Notes: generated by a model not told the origin, from the sequence alone. A stretch of 64,000 bases of DNA from Sweltsa coloradensis (GCA_024449915.1 JAMZAV010001464.1:1-64000), one strand, 5' to 3'. Shown: positions 17,301 to 29,759, counted from the first letter of the stretch. Program-made: numbers and translations.

Positions 17301-17512
17301 TGTGGATTTATGTTTTTGTATGTAGGCACATATATGAGGCACACAACTCTATGGGTCTATATCAATTTTTATAATGAGCTGTGCTTACGGTTCAGTTAAA
17401 CTATGTCCTAAATTTACCAGAAACATTCCTTATTACACTGAACTTCTTTGCCAATTTCTTCAGTAGAACATGACCTCAAGTCAATACTTATGAGATAGAT
17501 TAATTGCAAATT
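17301..17512 (+). repeat. Direct repeat, left copy, flanking the transposase relic
   Basis: It starts at about TGGATTTATGTTTTTGTATG and runs to GAGATAGATTAATTGCAAA. It matches 19255-19468 closely, with scattered substitutions and a few small indels. The transposase relic lies exactly between the two. Confidence 0.85.
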
Positions 17513-19230
17513 TGTGGGTTAACATTGAAGCTAAACTTGTATGTTGATGAAGTCGAAATTGCCAATCCTCCAAGTGCTTATAGAGGTACCCACAAATAGT
17601 CATGCTTTTACTGGACACTGCTTAAAATCCAACCCATGCACAGATCACAGGTTCAAAGTATATTACCATGTTTGTTTGTCAAAAAAACAGACTTGAAACA
17701 GTTTTCAGCCAAAAAAGTAATGAAGCCATTGATTTAAAGTTTTTGAAATAAAATTGTATTTTTATTGAGAAACTTGGTGCTTCTGTAAAAGGTGGAGTAG
17801 CATTTTTATCTGGTGACAATTTATTGTATTTTTATTTTATTTATTTTTTATTTTATGATTTTATTTATTTTATTATTTATCAGTACTTCATTTTCATCAG
17901 CAAATGCACGCTCATGCAGAGTATGTATGATACAAAAAAAATATATCAGTGCTTACGGCACTGAGACAGTAAAACGAACGCCTGAAATATATGATTATCA
18001 TTTAGCTCAAGTTATGGCAAACCCAGACAATGCATCTATTTATTGTCCTTTGAATGACTTAAATTTTTTCCACTCAGAAGATTGCCACCAGATCCATTGC
18101 ATGATTTACTTGAAGGCATTGTACCATATGAGATTGCATTGGTATTCAAAGATATTGTTTCTAATCATTTGATTGATTTTGAGGCGTTAAATAGCCTTGT
18201 CAGCAAATTTCCTTATGGCACAACAGATATTGCAAACAAAACAAACGATTCCAAAGACATACGGTACAAAAAAAAGCATTGGTGGCAATGCATCTATGAA
18301 TTGGACTTTGTTAAGATTACTTCCTTTTATGTTGGGTGACATAGTTCCTAACAACAGCAAAGTGTGGCAGTTACTTATGACTCTAAAAGATATCGTTGAT
18401 CTAACATTATCCCCTAAATTGTCTAAGGAAATGATTGAATATCTGCAATTTCAAATCAACACTCACTCCGCACTTTTTGAGGAATGTTTTCCAACAATGA
18501 ATTTGAAAATGAAACATCATTACCTTGAACATTATCCAGAGGCTATCCAAAACTATGGGCCACTTACTAACTGCTGGTGTATGCGATTTGAAGCAAAACA
18601 TTCACCAATCAAGAACATAATCCTTCGATCTAGAAACTTTAAAAATCCTCCTAAATCAGTTGCTAATAAATGTTGTCTACAGTTGTCATATCACTTGTCA
18701 GGTAATGAATTCTTCAACAAAGCAATTCTTGTGACAAATTCTGCAATAACTGATCAAAGTTGTGTTTTTTTGTGAATTTCAAATCAACACTCACTCCGCA
18801 CTTTTTGAGGAATGTTTTCCAACAATGAATTTGAAAATGAAACATCATTACCTTGAACATTATCCAGAGGCCATCCAAAACTATGGGCCACTTACTAACT
18901 GCTGGTGTATGCGATTTGAAGCAAAACATTCACCAATCAAGAACATAATCCTTCGATCTAGAAACTTTAAAAATCCTCCTAAATCAGTTGCTAATAAATG
19001 TTGTCTACAGTTGTCATATCACTTGTCAGGTAATGAATTCTTCAACAAAGCAATTCTTGTGACAAATTCTGCAATAACTGATCAAAGTCGTGTTAATGAT
19101 AACCTTCTGTCTTGTTTAGACAGAGTTGATGGTGCCAGACATTTTTATGTCAAGTGCTCTTCTGTTATCATTGAAGGCACCAAGTAAACTAGGAAACTTT
19201 GCGTCTTTGTAGATAGCATGAAGTACACTA
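17508..19230 (+). pseudogene. Decayed, rearranged copy of the CACTA-like transposase
   Basis: It matches the gene at 7481-10246 over that gene's positions of about 8613-9990 (residues 378-837), lacking the zinc-finger N-terminus and the C-terminus. It contains frameshifts, stops and small deletions, for example the codons between SIYG and CPLN. A T/A-rich low-complexity block (17825-17881) replaces the codons after GDN. A 318-bp segment (18449-18764) is repeated at 18777-19094, joined by a short T-run. Open pieces at 17813-18172, 18082-18339, 18197-18775 and 18762-19187 are fragments of this one relic. It cannot make an active enzyme. Confidence 0.9.
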
Positions 19231-19254
19231 TATACGTTTTTATTTTTTTTCCAA

Positions 19255-19468
19255 TGGATTTATGTTTTTGTATGTAGACATATATGAGGCACACAACTCT
19301 ATGGGGTCTATATCAATTTTTATAATGAGCTGTGCTTACGGTTCAGTTAAAATATGTCCTAAATTCACCAGAAACATTCCTTATTACACTAAACTCCTTT
19401 GCCAATTTCTTCAGTAGAACATGACCTCAAGTCAATGCTTATGAGATAAGATTTATTGCAAAATTGTT
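19255..19468 (+). repeat. Direct repeat, right copy, flanking the transposase relic
   Basis: Same sequence as 17301-17512, starting TGGATTTATGTTTTTGTATG and ending GATTTATTGCAAAA. After it the sequence continues into unrelated AT-rich DNA. Confidence 0.85.
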
Positions 19469-20740
19469 TTGATTGCAAGGAAGTCATGTAAATTTTTACA
19501 TTTAAAAAAATAGGAATAGTCAAAAGTTGCTTAAATTGCAATTATTCTCGGGACAATTAAAAGAAGGATTGCCATTTAATATCAATTTTGATACTGATAA
19601 TAGAGTCAGTTAAATCGTTAATCAAATCAAAATTTACATTCACTGGCATGCACTCTCTCGCACTCTTATAGCCCTGCCCACTCGTACGTACTTTTCTCGA
19701 TATATATATATATCGTTTTAGCAAAAGGTTCACAAGTTGAAGAACGGTCGAAGCTGCGACGCACGGGGAACACAAAAACGAGGGAAAAATTCAAAATTAA
19801 GTGCAGGTGACGAGTTATTCGATTAACGATCTTGCCGGGAAATAATTGTATCAATCAACTTTCAGTCATTCAATTAAACTTAACATTTAAGCTATCTACA
19901 TTCATCACTCATAATATGATATTATTATGCATTTGATATATTTTATTTTGTACTTCATATTTCATTAATGTTTAGAATGGTACAGGATCACTGCGGTGTA
20001 TGGCCTACTTTCCTGTCTGATTCTGTAATTTGTGCATGGTTATTAATTACAGAAACAAAAATAAATATATTAATCATCAAATAGCAACTTTAATTAAGTT
20101 AAAGGTTGTTAGTGCAAGTGCATTTTGATATCAACTGTATATGACTGGTAACAACACCATCTTTATCTCATCATCAACTTTTAAAAGTTTTCAGCGTTCT
20201 GTGTGCCTCATATCGTTACCATTTTTAAGAAAAGCTTTTTATTAAAAACGTTATTGACGTTTTTGAGTGCATATTCTAATTTTGTGAAAAGTGTAGGGAT
20301 GCACTCTGTAATCAATACTCAATAATGCAGAATACCAGACCACACACGATAACATAACTTTATTCAAAAGAGAATTGTTGAAAGCGGTGATATGCAAAAC
20401 ATGCAAGCTCCAGAAATAAGATTTTACAGGTTTTAGACAAACTCGTTCAAAAGGTAAAATTCATCATAATTTTGAAAAAATATTGAATCGTGTATGTGAT
20501 TTTTACCAAATTTCATTGATTAAATGGCATTTTTTTAATTGTTTCATTGTAATTTTTCTGATTATTGTTGTCTAAAATGCATATCATATTTCCATGGCCA
20601 ATCCAGACCGCCATACCACCAATATTCAATAATTTGTGTGTTGGAATGGTAATCATGTCGCATTTTATGATTGCCGAAGCTGTTTTCACATTGTTACTAA
20701 GGCTAATAAATTTCAAATCGGTCTGCCTGTGAAAGATTTT
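19469..20740. other. Non-coding, no feature recognised
   Basis: AT-rich with a short (TA)n run near 19700. No gene was recognised. Confidence 0.5.
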
Positions 20741-20743
20741 GGC

Positions 20744-21079
20744 CTATAGATAGAGGTACATAAAAATAGCATTTTAATTTTGAATATTTAGCATCTTTTT
20801 TTCCAAATTTAGCACTTTGTAGCATCTATTTTTTGCTTCCATCAGAATCTTAATTGTGGTGGTTTCTTGCACTTCTAATAAAAAATTATATTAAATTTTT
20901 ACATTCAAAATCAACAGAATTCATTATTTGGTTATTTGGCTCTTACAAGGTTAAAGTACAGTGCAAACAATTCTAAAAAGATATGGGAATATTGTACCAT
21001 AATGTTTTCAAAATTATTTAGTCAATAATTTGGCATCTATAACCCGCAGCGCTAAATTTACGTGCCTCTATCTATCGAT
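20744..21079. mobile_element. MITE with TATAGATAGAGG ends
   Basis: The left end TATAGATAGAGGTAC (20746-20759) is mirrored by GTGCCTCTATCTATCGA at 21062-21078. The 336-bp AT-rich interior includes repeated TTTAGCA(T/C) phrases and no coding sequence. Confidence 0.55.
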
Positions 21080-21714
21080 ATTATTAATTGTTATTACCGT
21101 AATACCACATTTGCATTTTCAATTGTCAGTTACTGTTATAGTTAATCTTATCGTTATTCATCTCTAGTATTTTTTATGCTTGTATGATGATAAACATGTC
21201 AGGCAAAACTCATGGCTATCATTATAAGAGGTTGAAGATAATCTCAATTGTCTATTAGTCATTGGTGTGCAATTATTATATGTAGGTTTTGTTGATGTAT
21301 ATTTTTTTATAAGACACTTTATTTTTAAGTTTTCAACTAACATTGCCAAGCTACAACAATGTTGACTAGACGATTATACCAAAGTTAATATGACTGAACA
21401 TTTTATATCGTCAGATGATTAAAAACACTGTGATTTTGAATTAATTGACTGCTTTGTTAACCTCATCCACAAATTCAAGTTTATGACTTCCTCCTTTAAC
21501 TCATGTTTTGTGGAATAACCATACGTCCCGGATTTTCCGGTTTTCTAAGTCCTGTCCCGGTGTTCAGAAAATAAATTTTGGGACGTCCAAATGTCCCAGT
21601 AATACAAATTGACAAGACAAATCCTAATGGAAGTCCAACTGCTCAGGGCATCTGCATCCACCACTAATGAAATAAGTTTTATTGATTTTGAATAGTATAT
21701 TTTTTTTGGTTTAT

Positions 21715-21925
21715 TTGGATTAAAGACGCGTCAACCGTTAGGTCATAATGCACCACTCTAGCCTAAGGGGGGTGGGGAGGAGGAGCCCATGCTGGTCAGA
21801 ACCAGCCACGGGTAAGGGGAGGAAGGGGGTTTCTCACGTCGCAGTCGTCATCGTCTTTGTCATCGTTCGTTGTGTCATTGTCATCATCGCCGGGGGGTCG
21901 TCAAAGGAAGGGGACAAGGTCCCGA
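21715..21925 (-). mobile_element. V-family retroposon fragment (minus orientation)
   Basis: On the minus strand it reads the shared V body: a GACGAC..GACAAAGACGATGACGAC stretch, GTGAGAAACCCCC, CCCGTGGCTGGTTCTGACC, AGCATGGGCTCC, then TGGTGCATTATGACCTAAC and GGTTGACGCGTC. The same order is found at 44489-44860 and 46628-47000. Confidence 0.75.
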
Positions 21926-22289
21926 CAAACATCCAATATCTTTCAATCCTCAGCCGCTCAAAGTAGGGGCAGTGTACGAGGTGCAGTATAATGAGCATAA
22001 TGGTTATTTTTAATTAGGTATTTGTCCCAGATTTTGTTTTGGGACTCGTATATTATTTTTTATATTGATATGTTTACTATATGCTAACAACTCTGCAGAT
22101 TTACTAAGTATTTGCATGGGGTTATGGCACTAATACTAGTTATTAACTGGCATTTAAATAAGTTAAGCATGTGCAGTGGTCCTGAATACTCGCTTATTTT
22201 TGTCATGCAACGATTAACCATACAAAAAGAAGCATGGTGATTGCATAGCAAAAAACGTTAAAAGTTCTACTTCAACAGTGTGTCTCTGT

Positions 22290-23830
22290 GTAGGTTGCAT
22301 TTATACAAAACAAAACATAGTTATATCTGTACTAAATTATATTTTGTTTTGGAATGCATTTTTGTTGTTTATGATCCCTGGAATTATTCAGTAGTTACAT
22401 CGATGATTTTAAGCTAGAATACTACGAGTATACAAATATATGTCACAAACATATCTTCACCAAGTGGTATTTTGTTTTGCAATGGCTTTTTGTTGAGTTG
22501 AATTACTTTTATGATTTGATAATCTAACATAATAAATTTGAGCTAGTAGGAGTTTACAGTTACACAAGATTTGCTTGTACATTCACTAAATTTTATTTTT
22601 TATTCTAGAGGTTTTTTATTGTGTTATTTCTTCAATTATTTAGTACGGTAGTTAAATTGATTGATTTAAGCTAAAATACTAAAAGAATGACAGCAAAATA
22701 ACACAAGATATCTTGGTACTTTCACTAAATTAAGTTTTGTCATGCAACTGCCTTATATTAAGTATAATTCATCAGAATTATTTGGTTATTGTATTGAACA
22801 TTTTGAGCTAGAATACTAAAAATGGAACAAAAGAATAACACAAGATAATTAAGTGCTTTCACTAAAAAATATTGAGTTTTGAAATCACCTTTTTTTTAAG
22901 TAAAATTACTCAAACAACTAAGTAGTTACATTGATGATTTTAAGTTACTGTACTAAAAGAATGACAGCAAAATAACACAAGATATCTTAGTACCTTCACT
23001 AAATTAAGTTTTGTCATGCAACTGCCTTATATTAAGTATAATTCATCAGAATTATTTAGTTATTGCATTGAACATTTTGAGTTAGAATACTAAAAATGGA
23101 ACAAAAGAATAACACAAGATAATTAAGTGCCTTCACCAAATAATATTGAGTTTTGAAATCACCTTTTTTTAAGTAAAATTACTCAAAAAACTAAGTAGTT
23201 ACATTGATGATTTTAAGTTACTGTACTAAAAGAATGACAGCAAAATAACACAAGATATCTTAGTACCTTCACTAAATGAAGTTTTGTCATGCAACTGCCT
23301 TATATTAAGTATAATTCATCAGAATTATATAGTTATTGCATTGAACATTTTGAGTTAGAATACTAAAAATTGAACAAAAGAATAACACAAGATAATTAAG
23401 TGCCTTCACCAAATAATATTGAGTTTTGAAATCACCTTTTTTTAAGTAGAATTACTCAAACAACTAAGTAGTTACATTGATGATTTTAAGTTACTGTACT
23501 AAAAGAATGACAGCAAAATAACACAAAATATCTTAGTACCTTCACTAAATGAAGTTTTGTCGTGCAACTGCCTTATATTAAGTATAATTCATCAGAATTA
23601 TTTGGTAATTTCATTGAACATTTTGAGTTAGAATACTAAAAATGGAACAAAAGAATAACACAAGATAATTAAGTGCCTTCACCAAATAATATTGAGTTTT
23701 GAAATCACCTTTTTTTAAGTAAAATTACTCAAACAACTAAGTAGTTACATTGATGATTTTAAGTTACTGTACTAAAAAAAAACAGGAAAACAACACAATA
23801 TTATTTAGTACTTTCCCTAAAAAAATTTTG
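22290..23830. repeat. Satellite-like array: 274-bp dimer of two related ~137-bp halves
   Basis: The landmark AGTTTTGTCATGCAACTGCC recurs at about 22732, 23007, 23280 and 23553, giving a period near 274. Within each unit two halves share the order TAGAATACTAAAA, AACACAAGATA, (A/G)T(A/G)CCTTCAC(T/C)AAAT, TTTTG..AT, so the basic monomer is about 137 bp. The left part (22290-22700) shows more diverged monomers; the right part is homogeneous. Confidence 0.85.
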
Positions 23831-24094
23831 TATTGAAATTATTTTTTATTGTGTATTATGACTCAAAAATATTAAGGCAACCCAGATTCCTAAATATTTT
23901 TAGTACCTTTACAAATTATTTTTATCAGTGTACCTAGAATTTAAAACATATTATATTACGTGATTATTTCCGTAAAGTGTAAAATAAAATATATCATTAT
24001 TGTAACATAATGTTGCATTCAGCAACTTCATGTACAATAATTAAGAAAGTCTTGTTTCAACGGAAAATCAAATTGTGATATCATCTGATTTCAG

Positions 24095-24296
24095 CTCTTC
24101 CCAGTGGTGTACGCGCTAATGTCGCCACAAAACAGAAGAGGCCTACACTAGGCTTTTTAGGTATATTAAAGAAGAGTTGGCACCGGGAATGCATCCGGAG
24201 CTATTTATTTCCGACTTCGAACGAGCCATAATGAATTCTCTGGAAACAACATTCCCCGATATAGAAATATCGGGGTGTTGGTTTCACTTTGGGAAG
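24095..24296 (+). pseudogene. MULE relic, exon a
   Basis: It follows TGATTTCAG and ends GGGAAG|GTAATT. It starts with LFPVVYALMSPQNRR, shifts frame by one base near 24145, then reads YTRLFRYIKEEL and the SDFERA/GCWFHF motifs. Confidence 0.75.
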
Positions 24297-24397
24297 GTAA
24301 TTAATACAGTGAAAATTATTTCAAATTTTCAATATCTATTCTCCTCAAACTTTGCTTGCCTTACTACCTTACCTGTCGATAAAGACCATGTTACATT

Positions 24398-24616
24398 TGT
24401 TGGCCTTAGGGGAATTTATTTATTTCCCTAATGCCTTGAGAAACTTAATCTAGGAACATGAGTTTGCATAAGTAGGGAAGACTGATTATCCTAATGCCTA
24501 ACCTACCCTAATCGAATCTAACCCAACATAACAAGGTTTACATAACCTCATGTCAGTATGAAGTAACTAAGCGGTTGGCATAAGGGGAAACAGTAAATTC
24601 CCTTAAGGCCAACACA
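24398..24616. mobile_element. MITE in the first MULE intron
   Basis: TGTTGGCCTTAGGGGAATTT at 24399 is mirrored by AAATTCCCTTAAGGCCAACA ending near 24614. The interior is about 175 bp and non-coding. Confidence 0.75.
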
Positions 24617-25147
24617 CATTGCTTGTATATTTAAATATGATATGCAGGGTAATTTTATTTTTTCTAATTAATGCTAAAACAAGGCATTATGCAACATATT
24701 CGCTAATTTGCAGTAAAAATGTGGTAGACCTAATTAGGGCTAATTTCAGCTAAATATGCAATATGTTGGCCAATTTGAGGCATTTGGGCAAATACTTTGG
24801 AGAAAAATAAGTTGTTTAATGTTGCAATTCTATCAAAATAGACGATTTTATGAAAAATTCATGCTACAGAAAAAAAAATGCTAAGTTCACGGAACCCTAA
24901 ACATATGCAACCTGAAGTACGGCTGTCGACCATTACTCAGTACATACTTTTTAAAATGTGTTATAATATGCTATATAGTATATAGTACTTATTAAACATT
25001 AAAATAACAGCCAAAAACGAGGATATGAAGGTAGAAGGAGTCTTATTTTACACATTTAGTTTTGTTTAAAATTAGCATGGGGGGTTTTATCTATGAACAG
25101 TGTTGAATTTTGTATCATAATGCATTTAATAATAAATTTCTTTTCAG

Positions 25148-25487
25148 GCTCTGTGGACCAAAATTCAAAATTTGGGTATGGTTCCATATGTGGACGCCAC
25201 AGAACTGGCGAAAAACGCCATTCTTATGGCTATGGCGCTGCCCCTCCTACCAGCCAACCGCATTCGGGAGGGGGTACAGGAGGTTACAACATACACGACG
25301 GACAATCAGTTGGACGATAGATTCGTCAATTTCCTAGATTATTTACGAAATACATGGGTTGAAGGAGTGGGACCTGTAAAAATAAGTGTATACGGGCAGG
25401 AGAGGAGAACCAACAACGACATGGAATCGTCCCACAAGGTTCTACTTGACCGCCTCGGGCCACACCCAAATGCGTGGGTCTTTTGTG
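25148..25487 (+). pseudogene. MULE relic, exon b
   Basis: It follows TTTTCAG and ends TGTG|GTAAGA. One frame is open throughout: ALWTKIQNLGMVPY, ILMAMALPLLPANRI, LDDRFVNFLDYLRNTW, RTNNDMESSHKVLL, PHPNAWVFC. Its last base joins AA of the next exon to make a glutamate codon. Confidence 0.8.
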
Positions 25488-26689
25488 GTAAGAAGTTAAT
25501 AATAATCATAATCATAATTTTATTTTGCCTGCAAATATGGCAAATATGATTTTATATTGTTTAATTTTTTTTATCAAAATGTGATTTTAAATTAAGTCTA
25601 ATAGTCCTATTATTCCAGAGGCGGCCGCTTTTTTAATTTTTGTTTTAATCTGCCAAATTTGACTTAACGTTGTTTTAAAATTGTTGTGCAAAATTTACAA
25701 TCGAAAGACAAATTAAATTCCATTTAATATCATATAGTCTGTTCTGTTGATACCATAGTTCAAATTATTAAAATTGAATACAGACTGATTAATAAATACC
25801 TGTTATATAGGGTTGTCTTTGGCTTTTACGACAGGCACTATATTATGTTTGGGTGATCCGCTAGCTAGATGTATTATAGTGAGTTTGTTGTCCAAATGCT
25901 ATTTTATAGAATTGAATTTAATGAATATCGCCTTCGACATCCTCTATCACTGAATTGACGGTTGCTGGAATTGACCTGGCGACCTCAAGAATCGGTGCCT
26001 ATTAAAGCTTAGGGCCGTTTTATTTTAGTATGGCTTTATTTATTTATTATTTAAGCATACTCTACAAAAGTGGTATAAATGTATGCATAGGAGGTAAATA
26101 TAACACCAGGAAAAGTAAATTCCGTAAACAAATCTGTAATTTGTATAACTTAGTGTATAAACATCATGCATACGTTTCTTTTTGCCTTTACCATTACCAT
26201 AAAAATGGTTTCGTGCTGTTAATTTATAATTTTTCTTTACATGCAATTGGATCTAAGAAAAAATTATTTGATTCATCCATGTACAACAGTATTTAGGCTA
26301 TAGATAAATTACAAAAGCAAAAGTACAAATAGATACCCTCCTCCCCCCCCCCCATTCAACTCTGAATGGTTATAGGCTACTTTACCAAATAGGTACCCTT
26401 TGAAAGTGGTAGTTTTTCCAAATTAGTAAAAAAAGATCTGCACTAGCCACTAATATACAATTGTATTTAAAACATTGTAGTCCAAATTTAATTTTCCTCG
26501 CCAATGATGTAATTTTTTCCCTTCCCTCCCCTACAGCTTACACATCCATGCAAATTCCACGAGTGAAGAAATATCCAGTACAACTATTATAGCTGACCAT
26601 TGACCATCCTTCCTACAAATGTAGATTATATTATCGCGAAACACAATTGTTACGCAAATTTTACATTAGTCTATATATGTTGGTTACAG

Positions 26690-27196
26690 AAAACATAAGC
26701 AGCGTCAATGCCACCCAGCTTAAAGATGTTTGGCAGGGCAGCAGCGAATTTGAGGATACGGCGCGCTACAGAGAAAAAGTATCTTGTAAACAACTCAAGG
26801 AGTGGGCCGAAACGACCCCAGGCGGTGCGGATATTCCTCGACGCTGCTAAGCACTGCATGGGTGGCTCCAGGGCTTCTTCCGACAACTGGGAGAGGTGGA
26901 GGGACCAAACGTTGATGAAGATGTTCCTCGTGAAGGGCGTGCTGGTGCCGGGCAGCTGGAAGGCGAGCCCCAACCCCAACCCGAAGCTGACAGGGACCAA
27001 GAAGAACCTAACGTACGTCGAGCTGCGTGCGTGATTTGCATGACAACGGCAGCAAGAACTAATGGTCAATCCCTGCAAACATGTTGCGTTGTGCGTAGAA
27101 TGCCGTGATGAAGCAGCGGCTCGTAATATTCCCATTAGAACATGCCCTGTCTGCAGGGTCCGGGTCCGCTCTTTTACGAGGGTGTACATAGGCTAG
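26690..27196 (+). pseudogene. MULE relic, exon c, with RING finger
   Basis: It follows GGTTACAG and continues ENISSVNATQLKDVW. The frame meets TAA at 26848, then continues open through an acidic linker (EGEPQPQPEADRDQEE) to CVICMTTAAR. A change to the next frame near 27057 gives LMVNPCKHVALCVEC, RTCPVC and the stop. The 172-residue frame on the opposite strand here is a shadow. Confidence 0.7.
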
Positions 27197-28670
27197 GTTA
27201 GGTTAGGTTTAGTTTTCAGTAAATCTTTGTAAAGGTAATAATTAATATTTAAAATAGAATTTATTAACAAGTGTTTGTTCACTTAGTAGTAGTATTTTAA
27301 AGGGTTGTCAATTTGAACAGAATTTGAAAAAATATTACCAGTTTATTTATGTTTGTAAATTTTAAATTATACATTAAAACTATTATGTTGGCATTCAATT
27401 CTGTTTCTACTTGTAATTCTACTTTAAAATATAACAGTAAAGTGCTCTTTAATATAACGTAGTCATGGCAATCGAACTGAAAAGTCAATTTATCTGTCCC
27501 CCTCCCCGTCTTTCAATAGTTGAATAATTTCATGATGATTAACATATACCTTGATTTTCAATTCAATTCAATCATGTTGTTCTTAAAATCACTGAAACTA
27601 ATTTGTTAAATTATCAGTCTGTAAACCCAGAATAAAAAACATGTTTTTGAGTTGCTGATTTATTTACTCTGTCCACAATAATGTTAGTATTATTTCCTTT
27701 AGTATTATGACTATGGTTGCTAGAGGAGTATTCTATCATACAATTTAGATAAGTGAGCATATTTCCATTGGTTATTTTAAATATAAACCAGAGAATGTTT
27801 AAGGCAATTCTCTGTCTGACAGTTATAATATTCTGCTATATTTATTCCATCTCAAAATCAATCTCATCCTTCTATTTTGTAATTTATAAAAAAAAATCTA
27901 AATTTCTCTCGTTTCTACCCCACAGGAGGGTGCAACAAAAATCTGTATGAGGAGCAATGAAGTCATGAAAATAAGTGTTCAAACCCACGGGGAGGCAAAG
28001 GAACCTACCTTTGGCAAAATTCAATTTTTTTCTTAATTTTTGGGGTGATTAAATTAACATGACTAGTTAATTTCAAGTGTAAAAAAAATGATATCTAAAT
28101 TCACTCACAACTTCTAGTTTTTCGTAATTAATTTGCAAAAACACTTCGTCATTATCATTAGCCTTGATTACTTTGTTAAATACACTACCTGATGATGTCA
28201 GTATCATACATTAAGTATTTGTTAAATTAAGTTTTAATTTATTGAGTTTCAGCCACTCCATCATTCGCATTAATTGATTGTTAAAATACCACACACTTCT
28301 TTATAATCCAGACCTGAATATGATATAATGTGTCATCTGCAAACACATTTAGAAATACATAATCAATGCTATACAAATCATTTATATGACATCGTACACT
28401 AGTTCACGATATTGGTCTTTCGCAGGTACAACGATAAATAATCGATATTCTATTTCATCTCAAGCATAAAATATTTTTTATTAGAAAGTCAAATTAAAAT
28501 CTATCCAAATTAACTCTTTCTTATGCCTGCCTTTTCCAGTTTTTGCAATATAACAAATTGTTTAGATAAAGTAAAAAAATATTTAAATTTAAATGTTCCC
28601 ATTTTTCGTGGTAAACCTCACCAGGACACAGACGTCCCTGTTCAAGTGTCTTACTAGTTTTTAAGTGTGA
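27197..28670. other. Non-coding, no feature recognised
   Basis: AT-rich with short open frames only. A likely polyadenylation-type AATAAA occurs near 27632. Confidence 0.45.
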
Positions 28671-28675
28671 AGGGA

Positions 28676-28804
28676 ATGTACGAGGAAAAACTGTTGGATG
28701 AGCTCGAGAAAACCAGGATTTTACTCAGAACGCCGAGGTTTGGTCGGGATCAATTGGAAGCTCTATCTTTAGTGGCGCGTGGACTAAGGACAGACATCTC
28801 CTGA
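28676..28804 (+). CDS. Possible small coding stretch or exon, 42 codons
   Basis: An ATG-to-TGA frame with a charged, amphipathic product (MYEEKLLDELEKTRILL..., ending GLRTDIS). Base composition is richer in GC than its surroundings. No family was recognised. It could be a terminal exon, a transposon remnant or chance. Confidence 0.2.
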   Translation: MYEEKLLDELEKTRILLRTPRFGRDQLEALSLVARGLRTDIS

Positions 28805-29084
28805 AGGAGACTCCCACCACAGCCCACAAGGATCCACCTACCCATTAATAGACGTCCTAAGTCAAAATAAAATGATTCTTCTATTGTGGAGTCAGTAATG
28901 ATAGAAACATAATATTATGCGTTTCTATGTCTAGCGTCTACAACTAGGAAAAAGTCAAAGTAGTCGTTAGACGAGTGAGCTGACCATGTGTTGAGTATCC
29001 GACTATCCGGGAACATTCCCTTTCCTCCCCCTACCTAAGGCTGATCTAGACAGCATGGGTATAGCATGGGGGTGGGGCATGTTT

Positions 29085-29445
29085 GTTCGCTCTCTACCAG
29101 GCAAACGGCATAATGCGATGTTGATGAAAATTGGATAGGACCATCGAAAACTCTGAACTTGACCTGCCACGTTTTTGGATACAATCGAAGAAATATTTCT
29201 AATCTTTTACGATTTTTTCGATTTTAAATGCAATATTTTCGTGATTTTTGGGCCGATTCTGACCAAACGGGTGAGGCTACAACGTTCATATTTTACATGG
29301 ACATTAAGGTTATGGTGATGTAGTTCCTTTTGAAACAAAAAGTTGAAAAAGTTGGCCAGAATTCGTAGAAATAAAGGTATTAATGAAAGCCTTTCACAGG
29401 AGTAATTAACAAGTAACTATAGAAACTTGACAACAATCACCTACA
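29085..29445 (-). mobile_element. H-family fragment (opposite orientation to the copy at 39781)
   Basis: On the minus strand it contains TTGTTGTCAAGTTTCTATAG, CTAACTTTTTCAACTTTTT-like sequence, ACCTTAATGTCCATGTAAAA, TATGAACGTTG, CCACCCGTTTGGTCAGAATC and CGAAAATATTGCATTTAAAA, in the same order as 39895-40110. No clear ends. Confidence 0.6.
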
Positions 29446-29759
29446 ATGCGTTCAAAAAGCATGTCTTTATAGACCTCGAGATTTTTAAATTTTTAAATTC
29501 TATTGTTAATTGGTAATACCATATCAATTAAGGTCAGGATTTCCCTTTGGTTAGTTTCAAGCAAATCCGCTAGTTGGGCGCTACTGGTCAAAACTACGCG
29601 GGCGTTTGAATGGGTTTGGTTGAAAGTGCCCCGTAAAGGTAGGCAACTTCTCAGACGTCTGTGAATGGAAGGCTGCATCTCTTTAGGGGTTGCGGGGGTG
29701 GGGGGCGAAGGGCGAGCGGTTTAGAGCAAAAAAAGGTATTCTCTAGGTATTGAACTATT

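Larger units (their letters stand above)
24095..27196 (+). pseudogene. MULE transposase gene relic with C-terminal RING finger, three exons visible
   Basis: Three blocks with good splice sites (24095-24296, 25148-25487, 26690-27196) join in phase. They encode LFPVVYALMSP, YTRLF..IKEEL, then FISDFERA...GCWFHFGK (core of the MULE transposase domain, with its second acidic residue), LWTKIQNLGMVPYVD, RTNNDMESSHK (third acidic residue) and PNAWVF. Exon 3 ends in an IAP-like RING: CVICMTTAAR, PCKHVALCVEC, CPVC, stopping at 27194-27196. Damage: a one-base shift near 24145, an in-frame TAA at 26848-26850 and a frame change between the two RING halves near 27057. The 5' part (zinc finger and first acidic residue) is missing or upstream beyond recognition. 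Confidence 0.75.

Noticed and set aside
24398..24616. Extension of MULE exon a to 24431
   Set aside because: The extra codons are intron sequence beyond a good GT donor, and they enter a MITE.
26671..27189. 172-residue open frame on the minus strand
   Set aside because: It is opposite the MULE/RING exon, whose zinc-binding cysteines and splice sites make the plus strand the coding one.
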